64,000 bases of DNA from Thermosynechococcus sichuanensis E542 (GCF_003555505.1 NZ_CP032152.1:2217001-2281000), one strand, 5' to 3'; shown: positions 17,253 to 26,430, counted from the stretch's first letter. Notes: generated by a model not told the origin, from the letters alone. Numbers and translations are program-made.

Positions 17253-18682
17253 GCGCCCGCCTCTCCTTGCCGTTTAGCGTGCAGCTTTAAGAGAATCTCT
17301 TGGTGTACCGCTTGCGTAATCGGATAGAGATAGGCCAAAACAATGCCAATGATGAGAAACAAAGTCGGTAGCGGTCCAATGGCAATGCGGATTGCCAACA
17401 GTGCTGAGGGGGGCTGAACAGGCTGTGGTTCACCGGCAACGCTGGAGAGGTAGCCTGCCCACTGCAAGGCCTGACCCACTAGAAAAAGCCCCAAGGCAAG
17501 GCCAATTTTTTGCAGTAGCACCATAAAGGCATAAAAGACCCCCTCCCGCCGCTGGCCACTATTGAGTTCGTCAAGATCAATCACATCGGGAATCATTGAC
17601 CAAGGGACAAGATAGGCCGTGGAAACCCCAAACCCCGCCACAATTGCGCAGACATAGACCAGCGTTGTTTGTCCCGGCTGCAACAAAAACAAGCCAGCTT
17701 GGGCAATCATCCACAGGGCCATGCCCATGTAATACACCGCTTTTTTACCAATACGCCGACTCACGGCACTCCAGACAAAGAGCATGATCATCGCGGTTGA
17801 TTGAACTGCTAGCGCCACTTGCGTATATTCGGCCGGAGACATTTGCAACCAATCGCCAATAAAAAAGGGAATCAGCGCGGCCGTAATTTGCACTGCTAGC
17901 CAGGAGCAGAGGTAAATCCCCATGACAAACAGGAAGGGACGATTGCTAAAGACCAAGCGCAGTTGTGTTTTCAGAGGTAAAGGGTTTTGGCCACTGCTGG
18001 GGGTATGCCCTTCAAATTCCCGTACCCGTTGCCGTGTGCCCCAGACACACCCATAGATGGGCAGCACAGATAATACAGCAGCAATGCCCCCCAGAACAAT
18101 GTACTGAGTTTTGGGTTCCTTAATGACTTGGAAGAGAATTTGTGCCAACAGCAGCGAGCCAATACTGCCGCCAATGGAAAAGGCAAAGCGAAAACTATTG
18201 AGACTGGTGCGTTCGTTGTAGTCCTCCGTCAGCTCTGGTGTCAGGGCACTGTAGGGCAGGTTGACTGCGGTGTAAAACGTGTTGAACAAAAGACCAATCA
18301 GGACATAGTAGTAAAACAGGAGCGATTGATCTATCGGTGGTATCCACCAATTCAAGAAAAAGCTAAGCCCAAAGGGAACCGCTGCTGAGATCATCCAAAT
18401 GTGGCGGCGTCCCCACTTGCCCACGGGGGTGCGATCGCTGAGGTAGCCGATGATCGGATCATTGATGGCATCCCAGATTTTGCCAATCATCAGCACACTA
18501 CCCGCCAAGCCAGCATTCAGTCCAGCCACATTGGTCAAGAACACCATCAGAAAAAACACCTGTAAATTGGCAGTGATGGCGGTTCCGAGATCACCGGCGC
18601 CAAAGGCCACTTTTGTCCATAGGGAAAGGGGTGGACGGGCACTGGTGGCAGCAGAATTTGGGCTGGATGGGTCTAGTGGCAT
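17249..18682 (-). CDS. MFS transporter of the GPH (MelB-like) family
   Basis: A 477-residue protein with about twelve membrane helices. SLWTKVAFGAGDLG at the N-terminus and DAINDPIIGYLSDRT (the cation/substrate-site region, with DRTPVGKWGRRHIW) identify the glycoside-pentoside-hexuronide:cation symporter family. The transported compound is unknown; in cyanobacteria such proteins are found near folate genes and could carry a small anion or sugar derivative. It begins 34 bases after the phosphohexomutase gene and overlaps folP. Confidence 0.85.
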   Translation of the reverse strand: MPLDPSSPNSAATSARPPLSLWTKVAFGAGDLGTAITANLQVFFLMVFLTNVAGLNAGLAGSVLMIGKIWDAINDPIIGYLSDRTPVGKWGRRHIWMISAAVPFGLSFFLNWWIPPIDQSLLFYYYVLIGLLFNTFYTAVNLPYSALTPELTEDYNERTSLNSFRFAFSIGGSIGSLLLAQILFQVIKEPKTQYIVLGGIAAVLSVLPIYGCVWGTRQRVREFEGHTPSSGQNPLPLKTQLRLVFSNRPFLFVMGIYLCSWLAVQITAALIPFFIGDWLQMSPAEYTQVALAVQSTAMIMLFVWSAVSRRIGKKAVYYMGMALWMIAQAGLFLLQPGQTTLVYVCAIVAGFGVSTAYLVPWSMIPDVIDLDELNSGQRREGVFYAFMVLLQKIGLALGLFLVGQALQWAGYLSSVAGEPQPVQPPSALLAIRIAIGPLPTLFLIIGIVLAYLYPITQAVHQEILLKLHAKRQGEAGA

Positions 18683-18716
18683 GATGCTTTGTCCATTGCG
18701 ATTGTTTTTTTAACGA

Positions 18717-20195
18717 TTAGCCAGCCACTGCGACTGCCCATTGACTTGCCCATTCTAAAATGTCCTTCACCTGTTCAGGCGTTTTCCCTTGGCAGTAGAG
18801 GCGCAGCAGGGGTTCCGTGCCACTAAAGCGAATCAGTAACCAACCGCCATCGGCTAGATGAAACTTGTAGCCGTCAATGCTCTCCCAGTGGCTCACAGGG
18901 CTATCCAAAATCTGGGTAAAGGGATGCTCTGCTAGGATTGCTTCTAGTTTTTGTCGCTGTGCCAAGGAGGCGAGGGTGAGATCAACGCGATCGTAGGCAC
19001 TGTAAAAGTTCATGGTTTTTTGCAACTGCTGATAGTATTCCCCTATGCTTAAGCCGGAGGTCACCAGAGCCTGTAGTAGGTACAGTGCCGAAAGGAGGGC
19101 ATCCCGTTCCGGAAGATGGTGGCCATAGCCAATTCCTCCGGATTCTTCAGCGCCTAACAGGACAGCTTCCCCTGCCAGCATGCGATCGCCAATGTACTTA
19201 AAGCCAATGGGCGTTTCAATCACTGCTAAACCATGGTGAGCGGCCACTCGTGCCACCAGATCTGAACTGCTAATGGACTTGATTACAGCTCCGCGGTAAG
19301 GACTGTGCCGTGCCAGATGATCAATCAAGATGGGAATAATTTCTTGGGCGGTGTACAGCACCCCCTTGCCATCAATGACCGCTAGGCGATCGGCATCACC
19401 GTCAAAGACTAAACACACTGTCGGGGTAGCACTATGTTGCTGCCGCAGTTGCTCTTGAGTTGCGGTTAAATAACGGCCAATGGGTTCAGGGGCACCCCCA
19501 CCAAAGAGGGGATCGCGATCGCGCCGAAACTCTCGTATCGGGACTTCTAATAACCGCTCTAATCCGCCGGCGGCCACCCCATGCATAACATCGGCACAGA
19601 CTTGCAGCTGACCGCTGGCGATCGCCTCCCGAATGGGTCTTGGATCAACATGAGTGCGCAAGGCCCCACAATAGCTAGGCCAGGGATCAAAGGCTTGATA
19701 GTCTGTTTTTGCTGGACCCACAGGTGGCGGGTCTCCCTGAGCGAGCTGTGCTTCAATGGCTTGGGTAACCGTCGTTGGTACTGAGCCGCCAAAGGCGCCT
19801 TTCACCTTCAGCCCGGCATAGATACCGGGATTGTGACTTGCCGTGATCACCAACCCACCAATGGCTGCCTCTGCCTTAACCGCCCAACTAAAGGCGGGGG
19901 TCGGTGCCGCACAATTTGAAAGCCACACTTGGTAGCCTTGGCTGGCGAGCAATTGGGCAACGGCGGCGGCAAACTGTTCCGCCAAAAACCGGCGATCGTA
20001 GCCGACAATAATGCGAGGCGTTATGCCCTTGCCATAGGTCCGATGGAGCACTGCCGCCGCTGCCTTGGCTGCCCGCAGCAGACGATTAAAAGTAAACTCA
20101 GCGCCAATGATGCCGCGCCAGCCATCGGTACCAAAGCGAATGGGGGCATCCTCAGGAATAGAAACCTGCTCTAGGCGCAGGATAGAACCAACCAT
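18717..20195 (-). CDS. Phosphoglucomutase/phosphomannomutase family protein
   Basis: The protein (492 residues from the ATG at 20195; 504 if the ATG at 20231 is used) interconverts hexose 1- and 6-phosphates. The four domain signatures are visible: GTDGWRGIIG, the phosphoserine loop ITASHNPGIYAG, the metal loop DGDADRLAVID, and the phosphate-binding loop SGTEPLLRLY. Several members use both glucose and mannose, so the substrate is not fixed. First gene of the transporter-folP unit. Confidence 0.9.
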   Translation of the reverse strand: MVGSILRLEQVSIPEDAPIRFGTDGWRGIIGAEFTFNRLLRAAKAAAAVLHRTYGKGITPRIIVGYDRRFLAEQFAAAVAQLLASQGYQVWLSNCAAPTPAFSWAVKAEAAIGGLVITASHNPGIYAGLKVKGAFGGSVPTTVTQAIEAQLAQGDPPPVGPAKTDYQAFDPWPSYCGALRTHVDPRPIREAIASGQLQVCADVMHGVAAGGLERLLEVPIREFRRDRDPLFGGGAPEPIGRYLTATQEQLRQQHSATPTVCLVFDGDADRLAVIDGKGVLYTAQEIIPILIDHLARHSPYRGAVIKSISSSDLVARVAAHHGLAVIETPIGFKYIGDRMLAGEAVLLGAEESGGIGYGHHLPERDALLSALYLLQALVTSGLSIGEYYQQLQKTMNFYSAYDRVDLTLASLAQRQKLEAILAEHPFTQILDSPVSHWESIDGYKFHLADGGWLLIRFSGTEPLLRLYCQGKTPEQVKDILEWASQWAVAVAG

Positions 20196-20271
20196 AGAGT
20201 GCAAAACCCAACCCCCCTCTGAACATATCATGGAGTTATACCGTCCTTTTCCGAAGTGGAAATGAGGATGA

Positions 20272-20326
20272 TATAATTATTGCGAATTGTTAATTAGGCA
20301 ACGGGCACTGCTGCTGAGTGCCTTTT
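20272..20326 (+). promoter_or_regulatory. sodB promoter -10 and terminator-like leader hairpin
   Basis: A perfect TATAAT is at 20272-20277, about 110 bases before the sodB ATG; no good -35 is seen. Downstream, GGCACT (20304-20309), a seven-base loop and AGTGCC (20317-20322) form a hairpin followed by TTTT (20323-20326). If transcription starts near 20284, this hairpin lies in the 5' leader and could attenuate sodB. Confidence 0.5.
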
Positions 20327-20385
20327 GGAAGTAATCAGCCCCTAGGAGCCTAGACCTGCATCACTTTAGAGAGGTATTGAACACT

Positions 20386-20988
20386 ATGGCATTTGTACAA
20401 GAACCCCTTCCCTTTGATCCGGGTGCCCTTGAACCCTATGGGATGTCTGCGAAAACCTTTGAATTTCACTATGGCAAGCACCATAAAGCCTACGTGGACA
20501 ACCTCAATAAACTAACCCAAGATACTGAACTGGCTGATAAATCCCTAGAAGATGTGATTCGCATAACCTATGGCGATGCTGCCAAGGTGGGCATCTTCAA
20601 CAACGCCGCTCAAGTGTGGAATCACACCTTCTTCTGGAATAGCCTCAAGCCCGGTGGCGGTGGCGCTCCGACAGGTGATGTGGCGGCTCGCATTAACAGT
20701 GCCTTTGGGAGCTACGACGAGTTCAAATCCCAGTTCAAAAATGCGGCGGCAACCCAATTTGGCAGTGGTTGGGCATGGTTGGTGCTCGAAGCTGGTACGC
20801 TGAAAGTGACTAAAACCCCCAATGCCGAAAATCCCTTGGTTCATGGTCAAGTGCCCCTGCTGACCCTTGATGTGTGGGAGCACGCCTATTATCTCGACTA
20901 CCAAAACCGTCGTCCGGACTTTATTGATAACTTCCTCAATCAACTGGTGAACTGGGACTTTGTTGCCAAAAATCTAGCGGCTGCCTAA
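20386..20988 (+). CDS. sodB: Superoxide dismutase, Fe type
   Basis: The 200-residue enzyme has the four metal ligands of Fe/Mn SOD: His in [13 protein letters not shown], His in VWNHTFFW, and Asp and His in [11 protein letters not shown]. The [13 protein letters not shown] segment, with Gln in the AAQ position, marks the iron form. No signal peptide, so it is cytosolic. The ATG at 20386 gives the usual N-terminus ([11 protein letters not shown]); an in-frame TTG three codons upstream is less likely. A strong terminator follows. Confidence 0.97.
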   Translation: MAFVQEPLPFDPGALEPYGMSAKTFEFHYGKHHKAYVDNLNKLTQDTELADKSLEDVIRITYGDAAKVGIFNNAAQVWNHTFFWNSLKPGGGGAPTGDVAARINSAFGSYDEFKSQFKNAAATQFGSGWAWLVLEAGTLKVTKTPNAENPLVHGQVPLLTLDVWEHAYYLDYQNRRPDFIDNFLNQLVNWDFVAKNLAAA

Positions 20989-21031
20989 GGTTGCCAATTT
21001 TATTCTGCGGTTACTCAATTGCTTCCCTGAA

Positions 21032-21058
21032 CCCCGTTCCGCTCGAGCGGGGTTTTTT
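21032..21058 (+). terminator. Rho-independent terminator of sodB
   Basis: CCCCG pairs with CGGGG around a GC-rich loop, extended by two or three more pairs, and is followed by six T. It lies 44 bases after the sodB stop. Confidence 0.85.
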
Positions 21059-21188
21059 GCTGCTAATTCGTGAGTCAACCACAGCGATACAATATGGTTA
21101 AGTTAAAATTAAGATGAAAGTAAGCTTGGTTAATAAACGTTAATTTAAGAGTGGTATTCCTTTGGGCGTTAAGCAGGGAGGGGGTCTT

Positions 21189-22178
21189 ATGGAAACCCTA
21201 GGGCATATCGCGTACGCTGCTTTTGAAAAGTACTACCGCAAAATTAGCAAACATGAACCGGGAGTGATTCGCGATCGCGACGTTGAGGCGATTCACCAAA
21301 TGCGGGTGGGCTTGCGCCGTCTGCGCACGGCTCTGGAGGTGTTTTGTAATACGGTGCGTTTGCCGAAGGGGGTTTCGATTCAGCGGGTACGGGCGATCGC
21401 GGGCAGCCTTAGTCCCGTGCGCGATTTGGATGTGATGATGCTAGCGCTCAAAGAACAGTATTACCCTCACCTACCTCGCCCTGAGCAACAACAACTAGCA
21501 AAACTCATCAAAAAACTCGAAAAACAACGCACAGAACTGCTGCAAAAAGCCCTCCAATTGCTGCGGAGCGATCGCTATCGCAAATTGCAACAGGGGCTAG
21601 AAGAATGGCTAGCGGCTCCTCAATATCGTGAGATTGCTAACTTACCGACGGAACTGATTGCGCCAGATATTTTATTGCCCTTGGTGTGTCAACTTCTGCT
21701 ACATCCGGGCTGGCAAGTGGCCATTGAATGGCAGGGCGATCGCCCCCTCTTCCTTGCGGTCAGCAACCCACCCCAGTGGCTGCAAAATGCCGGTGAAGAT
21801 CTCCACGATTTGCGCAAGCAAACAAAGCGGGTACGCTACCAAATGGAACTCTTCAGCAGTGTCTATGGTGATGCCTTCAGTGAGCAGGTGGATGCCTTTG
21901 CCCAGTTGCAGGAACTCCTAGGTACTCTTCACGACGGCGTTGTCCTCCATGAGTTTTTCCGTACCCAACTCGGACTCAATCTTCGCCAAGCCTCTCCTTG
22001 CCTTGCAGAAATGATTGCGCTTGAGCAAACACGCCAGTGGCAAATTTGGCGCAGCCTTCAGCAGGAATACCTCAGCCCGGAAAAACGCCATCAAGTACGC
22101 TCTCTGCTCCTGATGCCACCGATGACAATGAATGCTAACGGGAACCTTAGTCATCAGATCGTCTCCTCTGCTAACTGA
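21189..22178 (+). CDS. CHAD domain protein
   Basis: A 329-residue, charged, helical protein. VEAIHQMRVGLRRLRTALEVF and the later DLHDLRKQTKRVRYQMELF are the two halves of the CHAD repeat, whose conserved His and Lys/Arg residues bind polyphosphate. The ATG at 21189 follows a GGGAGGGGG ribosome-binding site by four bases, so it is preferred to the TTG at 21162. CHAD proteins often localise to polyphosphate granules and are sometimes fused to CYTH; no CYTH domain is present here. Function is inferred only at the family level. Confidence 0.88.
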   Translation: METLGHIAYAAFEKYYRKISKHEPGVIRDRDVEAIHQMRVGLRRLRTALEVFCNTVRLPKGVSIQRVRAIAGSLSPVRDLDVMMLALKEQYYPHLPRPEQQQLAKLIKKLEKQRTELLQKALQLLRSDRYRKLQQGLEEWLAAPQYREIANLPTELIAPDILLPLVCQLLLHPGWQVAIEWQGDRPLFLAVSNPPQWLQNAGEDLHDLRKQTKRVRYQMELFSSVYGDAFSEQVDAFAQLQELLGTLHDGVVLHEFFRTQLGLNLRQASPCLAEMIALEQTRQWQIWRSLQQEYLSPEKRHQVRSLLLMPPMTMNANGNLSHQIVSSAN

Positions 22179-22297
22179 TAGAGAGCGGGTCGTAATGGTA
22201 ACAATTGCTTTTCAATTGTCCTAGGGCGATCGCCCTTGCCGATCCGTATGCGACGATAAAAATAAAACCCCTGCCAGTCGAGGAGAACAAGAAACGA

Positions 22298-22543
22298 ATG
22301 AGCGTCATGGAGCAACAAGCCTTAAGTGTCGGTCTGCGGGTGCGCGTCAAGACCTCCACCATTGTCTATCACCATCCCGATCACCGTAACGAACCCTTTG
22401 ACATTCAGGGCATGGAGGGGGAGATTTTCGCCATTCTCAGCGACTGGCAAGGCCGTCCCATTAGCCCCAACTACCCAATTCAGGTGCGCTTTGGTCCCAA
22501 GTTCATTGCCCATTTGCACCCCGACGAGCTGGAAGTGATTTAG
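22298..22543 (+). CDS. ftrV: Ferredoxin-thioredoxin reductase variable chain
   Basis: An 81-residue protein with the SH3-like fold of the FTR alpha chain: VGLRVRVKTSTIVYHHPDH, then FDIQGMEGEI and WQGRPISPNYPIQVRF. With the catalytic chain it passes electrons from ferredoxin to thioredoxin and so links light to enzyme activation. ATG at 22298 is chosen because a GAGGAG lies upstream; ATG at 22307 is an alternative. The family is short, so longer upstream readings are unlikely. A small membrane protein gene follows after 11 bases. Confidence 0.95.
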   Translation: MSVMEQQALSVGLRVRVKTSTIVYHHPDHRNEPFDIQGMEGEIFAILSDWQGRPISPNYPIQVRFGPKFIAHLHPDELEVI

Positions 22544-22554
22544 GTACGCCCGAT

Positions 22555-22794
22555 ATGCCTCCCCGTTGGCCGCGTAAGCCCGATCGCCGTGATCCGCGCT
22601 ATCGTCGCTTGGACGATCGCATGAATTTTGCTGTCCATGTTGCCCTCTTTGCTGCTTTTAATTCCGGTGGCTGGTTTTGGCATCAGGTACAACCCACAGC
22701 GGTGCCCTTTATACCGACAGTAACCCTCCTGTGGTTGACATTGTTGGCAGGTCATGCTCTTTATGTCTTCGCGATCGCTCGTTATGCTGACTAA
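22555..22794 (+). CDS. Small 2TM-domain protein
   Basis: A 79-residue protein with a very basic, Arg/Pro-rich N-terminus (about 22 residues) and two hydrophobic helices (about 25-40 and 53-75), ending in IARYAD. It resembles the cyanobacterial 2TM domain family of unknown function. It probably shares a transcript with ftrV. Confidence 0.7.
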   Translation: MPPRWPRKPDRRDPRYRRLDDRMNFAVHVALFAAFNSGGWFWHQVQPTAVPFIPTVTLLWLTLLAGHALYVFAIARYAD

Positions 22795-22919
22795 AAGCAA
22801 TCCGCGCTCCTCTCCATGGCTGCAACGATTGACACGAATAAAACGCTCTTCAGGCACAGCCTCCCCCAAAGTTTAGGAACAACATAGGGACTAGGAAAAG
22901 ACACTTTCCTACCCTTGAC

Positions 22920-23159
22920 TCGGTGCGCGGCAAGCCCCGCCGTTCAGGGCGGGGAAGGATAGCGCGGACGGCGCAGCCGTGCTATAATCAAATTGCCATT
23001 TATGGCCTACGGCAGGACATGCCGGAAGTTACGCCTGAGGAGACACGAGCAGCGGTTGCGCGCTCGGCCCAGGAACCCACCGAAGCGAATCAGGGGCGGC
23101 TCAATGCCGTGCCTGAGCGCCGTAGGAACCCCTGTCCTTTAGGGCAGGGAGGATGTCAA
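22920..23159 (+). mobile_element. IS605/TnpB-derived mini element, copy 2 (240 bp)
   Basis: It has the same ends as the element at 15871-16187: left hairpin CCCCGCC 22935-22941 and GGCGGGG 22948-22954, right hairpin CCCTGTCC 23130-23137 and GGGCAGGG 23142-23149, ending GATGTCAA. The host flank is again TGAC (22916-22919). The central part differs from copy 1 and is shorter, with a TATAAT at 22983-22988. It inserted about 70 bases before cofG, between that gene and the ftrV pair, and disrupts no visible gene. Confidence 0.75.
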
Positions 23160-23228
23160 TGTCGCCTAGGCAATAACCGTCTTGAACGCAGTGGCGCTGA
23201 GGTCAGGGCACCCTTTCGCTACTCTCCT

Positions 23229-24197
23229 ATGAGCGATCGCACCATCACCTATAGTCCCGCTTTTACCCTTGTGCCCACGTACGAGTGCTTTAATCGCTGT
23301 ACCTACTGCAACTTCCGTCAGGATATTGGCACGAGGGGTTGGCTGAGTTTAGAGGCGGCGGCTCAACAGTTGGCAGAGCTTAATCCGCAACAGGTACGCG
23401 AAATTCTCATTCTCAGTGGTGAAGTTGCCCCCAACAGTCCCCAGCGTTCCCAATGGTTAGAGCGTCTCTACAATCTAGCCGCCCTAGCGTTGAATCAGGG
23501 ATTTTTGCCCCACACTAATGCGGGACCCCTGAGTCGAGCAGAAATGGCCTACCTTAAGCAAGTAAATGTCTCGATGGGACTAATGCTCGAGCAATTAACA
23601 CCGAAGTTGTTGCAAAGCGTCCATCGCCATGCCCCCAGCAAAGATCCCCAACTTCGTTTACACCAACTGGAGCAAGCTGGGGAACTGGGCATTCCCTTCA
23701 CCACAGGACTGCTCTTGGGGATTGGTGAAGCACCGCAGGATTGGGCAGAAACTCTCACGGCCATTGCTGAGTGTCATCGGCGGTGGGGACATATTCAGGA
23801 GGTGATTTTACAGCCCCACAGTCCCGGCCAGCAACAGGAGGCAGCGTTGCCTCCCTTTGATCTGAGGCAATTACCGAACGTGGTACGGTTAGCGCGATCG
23901 CTCTTGCCCGCGGAGATTACCATTCAAATTCCGGCAAATCTCGTCACAGATGCAGAGGTCTTGCAGGCGTGCCTAGAAGCGGGTGCTCGCGACTTGGGGG
24001 GCATCGTCCCCTTGGATCATGTTAATCCAGACTATCCCCATAGGGATGTAGCAGCGTTAAGGGAACAATTACAGGCTTGGGGGTGGGAGTTAGTGCCACG
24101 CCTGCCGGTCTATCCCCAGTTTGTGGATTGGCTGCCGCCACCCTTAAGGGGATGCCTGTTTAAGTTGGAGTCCCAGTTGATAGATGTCGCGCCGTGA
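23229..24197 (+). CDS. cofG: 7,8-didemethyl-8-hydroxy-5-deazariboflavin (FO) synthase, CofG subunit
   Basis: The 322-residue radical-SAM enzyme has its 4Fe-4S ligands at Cys20, Cys24 and Cys27 (C-x3-C-x2-C in ECFNRCTYCNFR). CofG and CofH make FO, the deazaflavin antenna of some cyanobacterial photolyases and precursor of F420. The frame is open back to 22923, but that extension translates the mobile element; the ATG at 23229 gives the family start. cofH is not in the window. Its last 54 bases overlap rsmI on the other strand. Confidence 0.94.
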   Translation: MSDRTITYSPAFTLVPTYECFNRCTYCNFRQDIGTRGWLSLEAAAQQLAELNPQQVREILILSGEVAPNSPQRSQWLERLYNLAALALNQGFLPHTNAGPLSRAEMAYLKQVNVSMGLMLEQLTPKLLQSVHRHAPSKDPQLRLHQLEQAGELGIPFTTGLLLGIGEAPQDWAETLTAIAECHRRWGHIQEVILQPHSPGQQQEAALPPFDLRQLPNVVRLARSLLPAEITIQIPANLVTDAEVLQACLEAGARDLGGIVPLDHVNPDYPHRDVAALREQLQAWGWELVPRLPVYPQFVDWLPPPLRGCLFKLESQLIDVAP

Positions 24198-24989
24198 AAG
24201 CCCTGTAAGTTCAGCCAGTTGACGGCTGGCTTGGGTGAGGGAGAGGCCTTGGCTGAGGAGCACGGCTAATTCCTCAGCTAGATGATCGGGATTCACAGCT
24301 ACCGAGTGTTCAGGAGCGCCGCCTAAAACTAGGGTGTATTCGCCGCGGGGGGGATGCTCCTGTAAATAAGTGCAGGCAGTGCCAAGGGTTCCCCGCCAAA
24401 ATTCTTCATGGCGCTTTGTCAGTTCGCGGGCAAGGACGAGGGGGCGATCGCTCCCCAAGATTTCACATAACTCTGTTACCGTTTGTAGCAAGCGGTGGGG
24501 GGCTTCATAGAGCAGAATGGTGCGAGTTTCCTGTTGCAGTGCTGCTAATCGCTGCTGGCGATCGCGCCCCTTGGTCGGTAAAAACCCCTCGAAACAAAAA
24601 CGATTCATGGGTAAGCCAGAGGCCATGAGGGCGGTTAGGGCAGCATTCGCACCGGGAATCGGGGTCACCGGAATGGCAGCGGCAATACAGGCGGTAATTA
24701 ATTCATAGCCGGGATCGGACACCCCCGGTAAGCCCGCATCACTAACCAAGGCAATCTGTTGACCCGCCTCTAGACGCTGCAGGAGTTGGGGCACGCGCTG
24801 TTGGGTATTGTGCTCATGGAGGCTAATTTGTGGTGTGACAATGCTGAAGTGCTGTAAGAGGCGACCAGTGTGGCGCGTATCCTCGGCAGCAATCAGATCG
24901 ACCTCCTTGAGAATGCGCAGAGCACGAGCGCTCATGTCCTCCAGGTTACCAATGGGGGTACCTACCACCCACAATTGTCCGATGCCCAT
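24144..24989 (-). CDS. rsmI: 16S rRNA 2'-O-ribose methyltransferase RsmI
   Basis: The 281-residue protein has GQLWVVGTPIGNLEDMS, EDTRHTGRLL, LVSDAGLPGVSDPGYEL and FEGFLPTKGRDR, all RsmI hallmarks of the tetrapyrrole-methylase fold. It methylates C1402 of 16S rRNA with S-adenosylmethionine. Its ATG shares one base with the cbiT stop, so the two are coupled. Confidence 0.96.
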   Translation of the reverse strand: MGIGQLWVVGTPIGNLEDMSARALRILKEVDLIAAEDTRHTGRLLQHFSIVTPQISLHEHNTQQRVPQLLQRLEAGQQIALVSDAGLPGVSDPGYELITACIAAAIPVTPIPGANAALTALMASGLPMNRFCFEGFLPTKGRDRQQRLAALQQETRTILLYEAPHRLLQTVTELCEILGSDRPLVLARELTKRHEEFWRGTLGTACTYLQEHPPRGEYTLVLGGAPEHSVAVNPDHLAEELAVLLSQGLSLTQASRQLAELTGLSRRDIYQLGLQLKQASP

Positions 24990-25591
24990 CAGGAAATTTT
25001 TTCGCCACTGAGAATGAAGATGGGTTCCACCGCTGCAAAAATTTGGTGGCCACCCCGCGTTTCCAGACGGTTGATGACCGATTGCACCACTTCTAAGCTG
25101 CGGGCTTGTACTGTCGCGAAACCCTCAGAGAGGGCATAGAGATTTTCTAAACTGCTGGCGATCGCCACCAAGCGGCCACCGGGGGCAAGATACTCCCATG
25201 CTTGGAGCAAAACTTCCTTAATTGGGCGACCCCCTTCAAGACAAATGCGCTGCGGTGTGGGGTGTAACTGAGGGAAGCAGTCTGGGGCAGAACCAGCAAC
25301 AATCTGTACATTCTTAACGCCAAAGCGATCGCAATTGCGCTGGATCAGATCAACCACTTCCTCGTCCCGTTCAATCGCAATCACCTGTCCCCGCTTTGCT
25401 AAGCGTGCTGCCTCAACAGCAATCGTACCCGTCCCTGCTCCCACATCCCAAAGGCAGGAGTCTGGCTCAAGCCGCAGATAGGAGAGCATCAATAACCGCG
25501 TTTCCCGTTGGGTGAGGGGAATACCTGGTAGTCGCTCAAAAAGGTCATCGGGGATACCCGGAGTCACAAATGGCCAGGGATCCGCCGCCAT
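24989..25591 (-). CDS. cbiT: Precorrin-6B C15 methyltransferase/decarboxylase subunit CbiT
   Basis: A 200-residue Rossmann methyltransferase with the SAM loop LWDVGAGTGTIAVEAA and the acidic VIAIERDEEVV. PGIPDDLFERLPGIPLTQRETR is the characteristic CbiT N-terminus. It acts in corrin ring (cobalamin) synthesis; the methylating partner CbiE is not fused or adjacent. It lies between the RNA-binding-protein gene (18-base gap) and rsmI. Confidence 0.9.
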   Translation of the reverse strand: MAADPWPFVTPGIPDDLFERLPGIPLTQRETRLLMLSYLRLEPDSCLWDVGAGTGTIAVEAARLAKRGQVIAIERDEEVVDLIQRNCDRFGVKNVQIVAGSAPDCFPQLHPTPQRICLEGGRPIKEVLLQAWEYLAPGGRLVAIASSLENLYALSEGFATVQARSLEVVQSVINRLETRGGHQIFAAVEPIFILSGEKIS

Positions 25592-25609
25592 AGAAACTGC
25601 CTAAACTAC

Positions 25610-26089
25610 TTAAGCGTTACTGCTTTGAGCGAGGAGCCGTTCCTTGAGCTGTGCTAAAGCATCTGCCCAGCGGGGATCTGGTTCAGCAGCTTCCGCATCC
25701 ATGGAGCTGTGTTCAATCGGCGCCGAATTGGCTTGGGTACGTCGTCCATTATTTTTATTGTTTTTACGATTGTTGCTGCGGTTGCTGGCAGTGGTTTTTT
25801 CCGCTGCTGCTTCTTCTTTTTCTTTAGCTTCAGACTTGGGCTTGTCGTTGGCCTTTTCAATCTTGAGGGGATTGTCCTTAAAGGTGTAGCCGTTGAGTTT
25901 CTCAATCACCTGATCCGCCACTTCTTCAGATTCAACGGTGACAAAGCCAAACCCGCGGCACTTACCCGTCTTGCGATCGGTAATCAGTTTGGTGGTACCC
26001 ACTTCCCCCACTTCTTGATGAAATAGGGCTTCTAGCTCTTCGCGGCTCAGTTCACGCGGCAGATTGCCCACATATAAACGCACAGACAT
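25610..26089 (-). CDS. RRM-type RNA-binding protein (Rbp family)
   Basis: A 159-residue protein with one RRM in the first 80 residues: RNP2 RLYVGNLP and RNP1 KCRGFGFVTV. The C-terminal part is low complexity: a Lys/Glu-rich stretch, then Asn/Arg-rich (NRSNNRKNNKNNGRR). Many cyanobacterial Rbp proteins are cold-induced or target mRNAs to thylakoids. The ATG at 26089 is preceded by GGGAGG at good spacing; the longer frame to 26182 is rejected. It has an upstream leader whose extent cannot be fixed. Confidence 0.92.
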   Translation of the reverse strand: MSVRLYVGNLPRELSREELEALFHQEVGEVGTTKLITDRKTGKCRGFGFVTVESEEVADQVIEKLNGYTFKDNPLKIEKANDKPKSEAKEKEEAAAEKTTASNRSNNRKNNKNNGRRTQANSAPIEHSSMDAEAAEPDPRWADALAQLKERLLAQSSNA

Positions 26090-26430
26090 AAAAAAACCTC
26101 CCTTATGCAGCTTAAAAACAACACGATTCAAAAATGGACAGTCGGGCGTGAGAAACCGCTCGCAACTGAGGCGTACGTCCAATAATGGAACGTAAAGCCC
26201 CCGCCTCTATTAGTGGTGTAGAATGACCAGCTTGGTTCACAGCGATTGTTGCTAATTGAGAACCTTGATAGATGGAGTAGAGCAAAGGCAGTAGCCGCCC
26301 TTAGCTCTTGAGTTATCCCTATTTAGGCTACCACGCTTTCTCCACCTAGGGCTAGGATTTTGCGGCAAAATTTTGCTGTGGCAGCGCAAACGCGATGTGG
26401 CACAATAATCAATGCTGTTTTTGCGATGGG
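26090..26430. other. 341-bp divergent region between rbp and chlI
   Basis: This stretch must hold the promoters of rbp (minus strand) and chlI (plus strand). GTAGCC (26291-26296) and GGCTAC (26325-26330) are an inverted pair about 28 bases apart. No convincing sigma-70 pair, terminator or gene is seen. Confidence 0.5.

Noticed and set aside
22923-23228. N-terminal extension of CofG by about 100 residues
   Set aside because: The extension translates the mobile element; CofG homologues start at the ATG at 23229.
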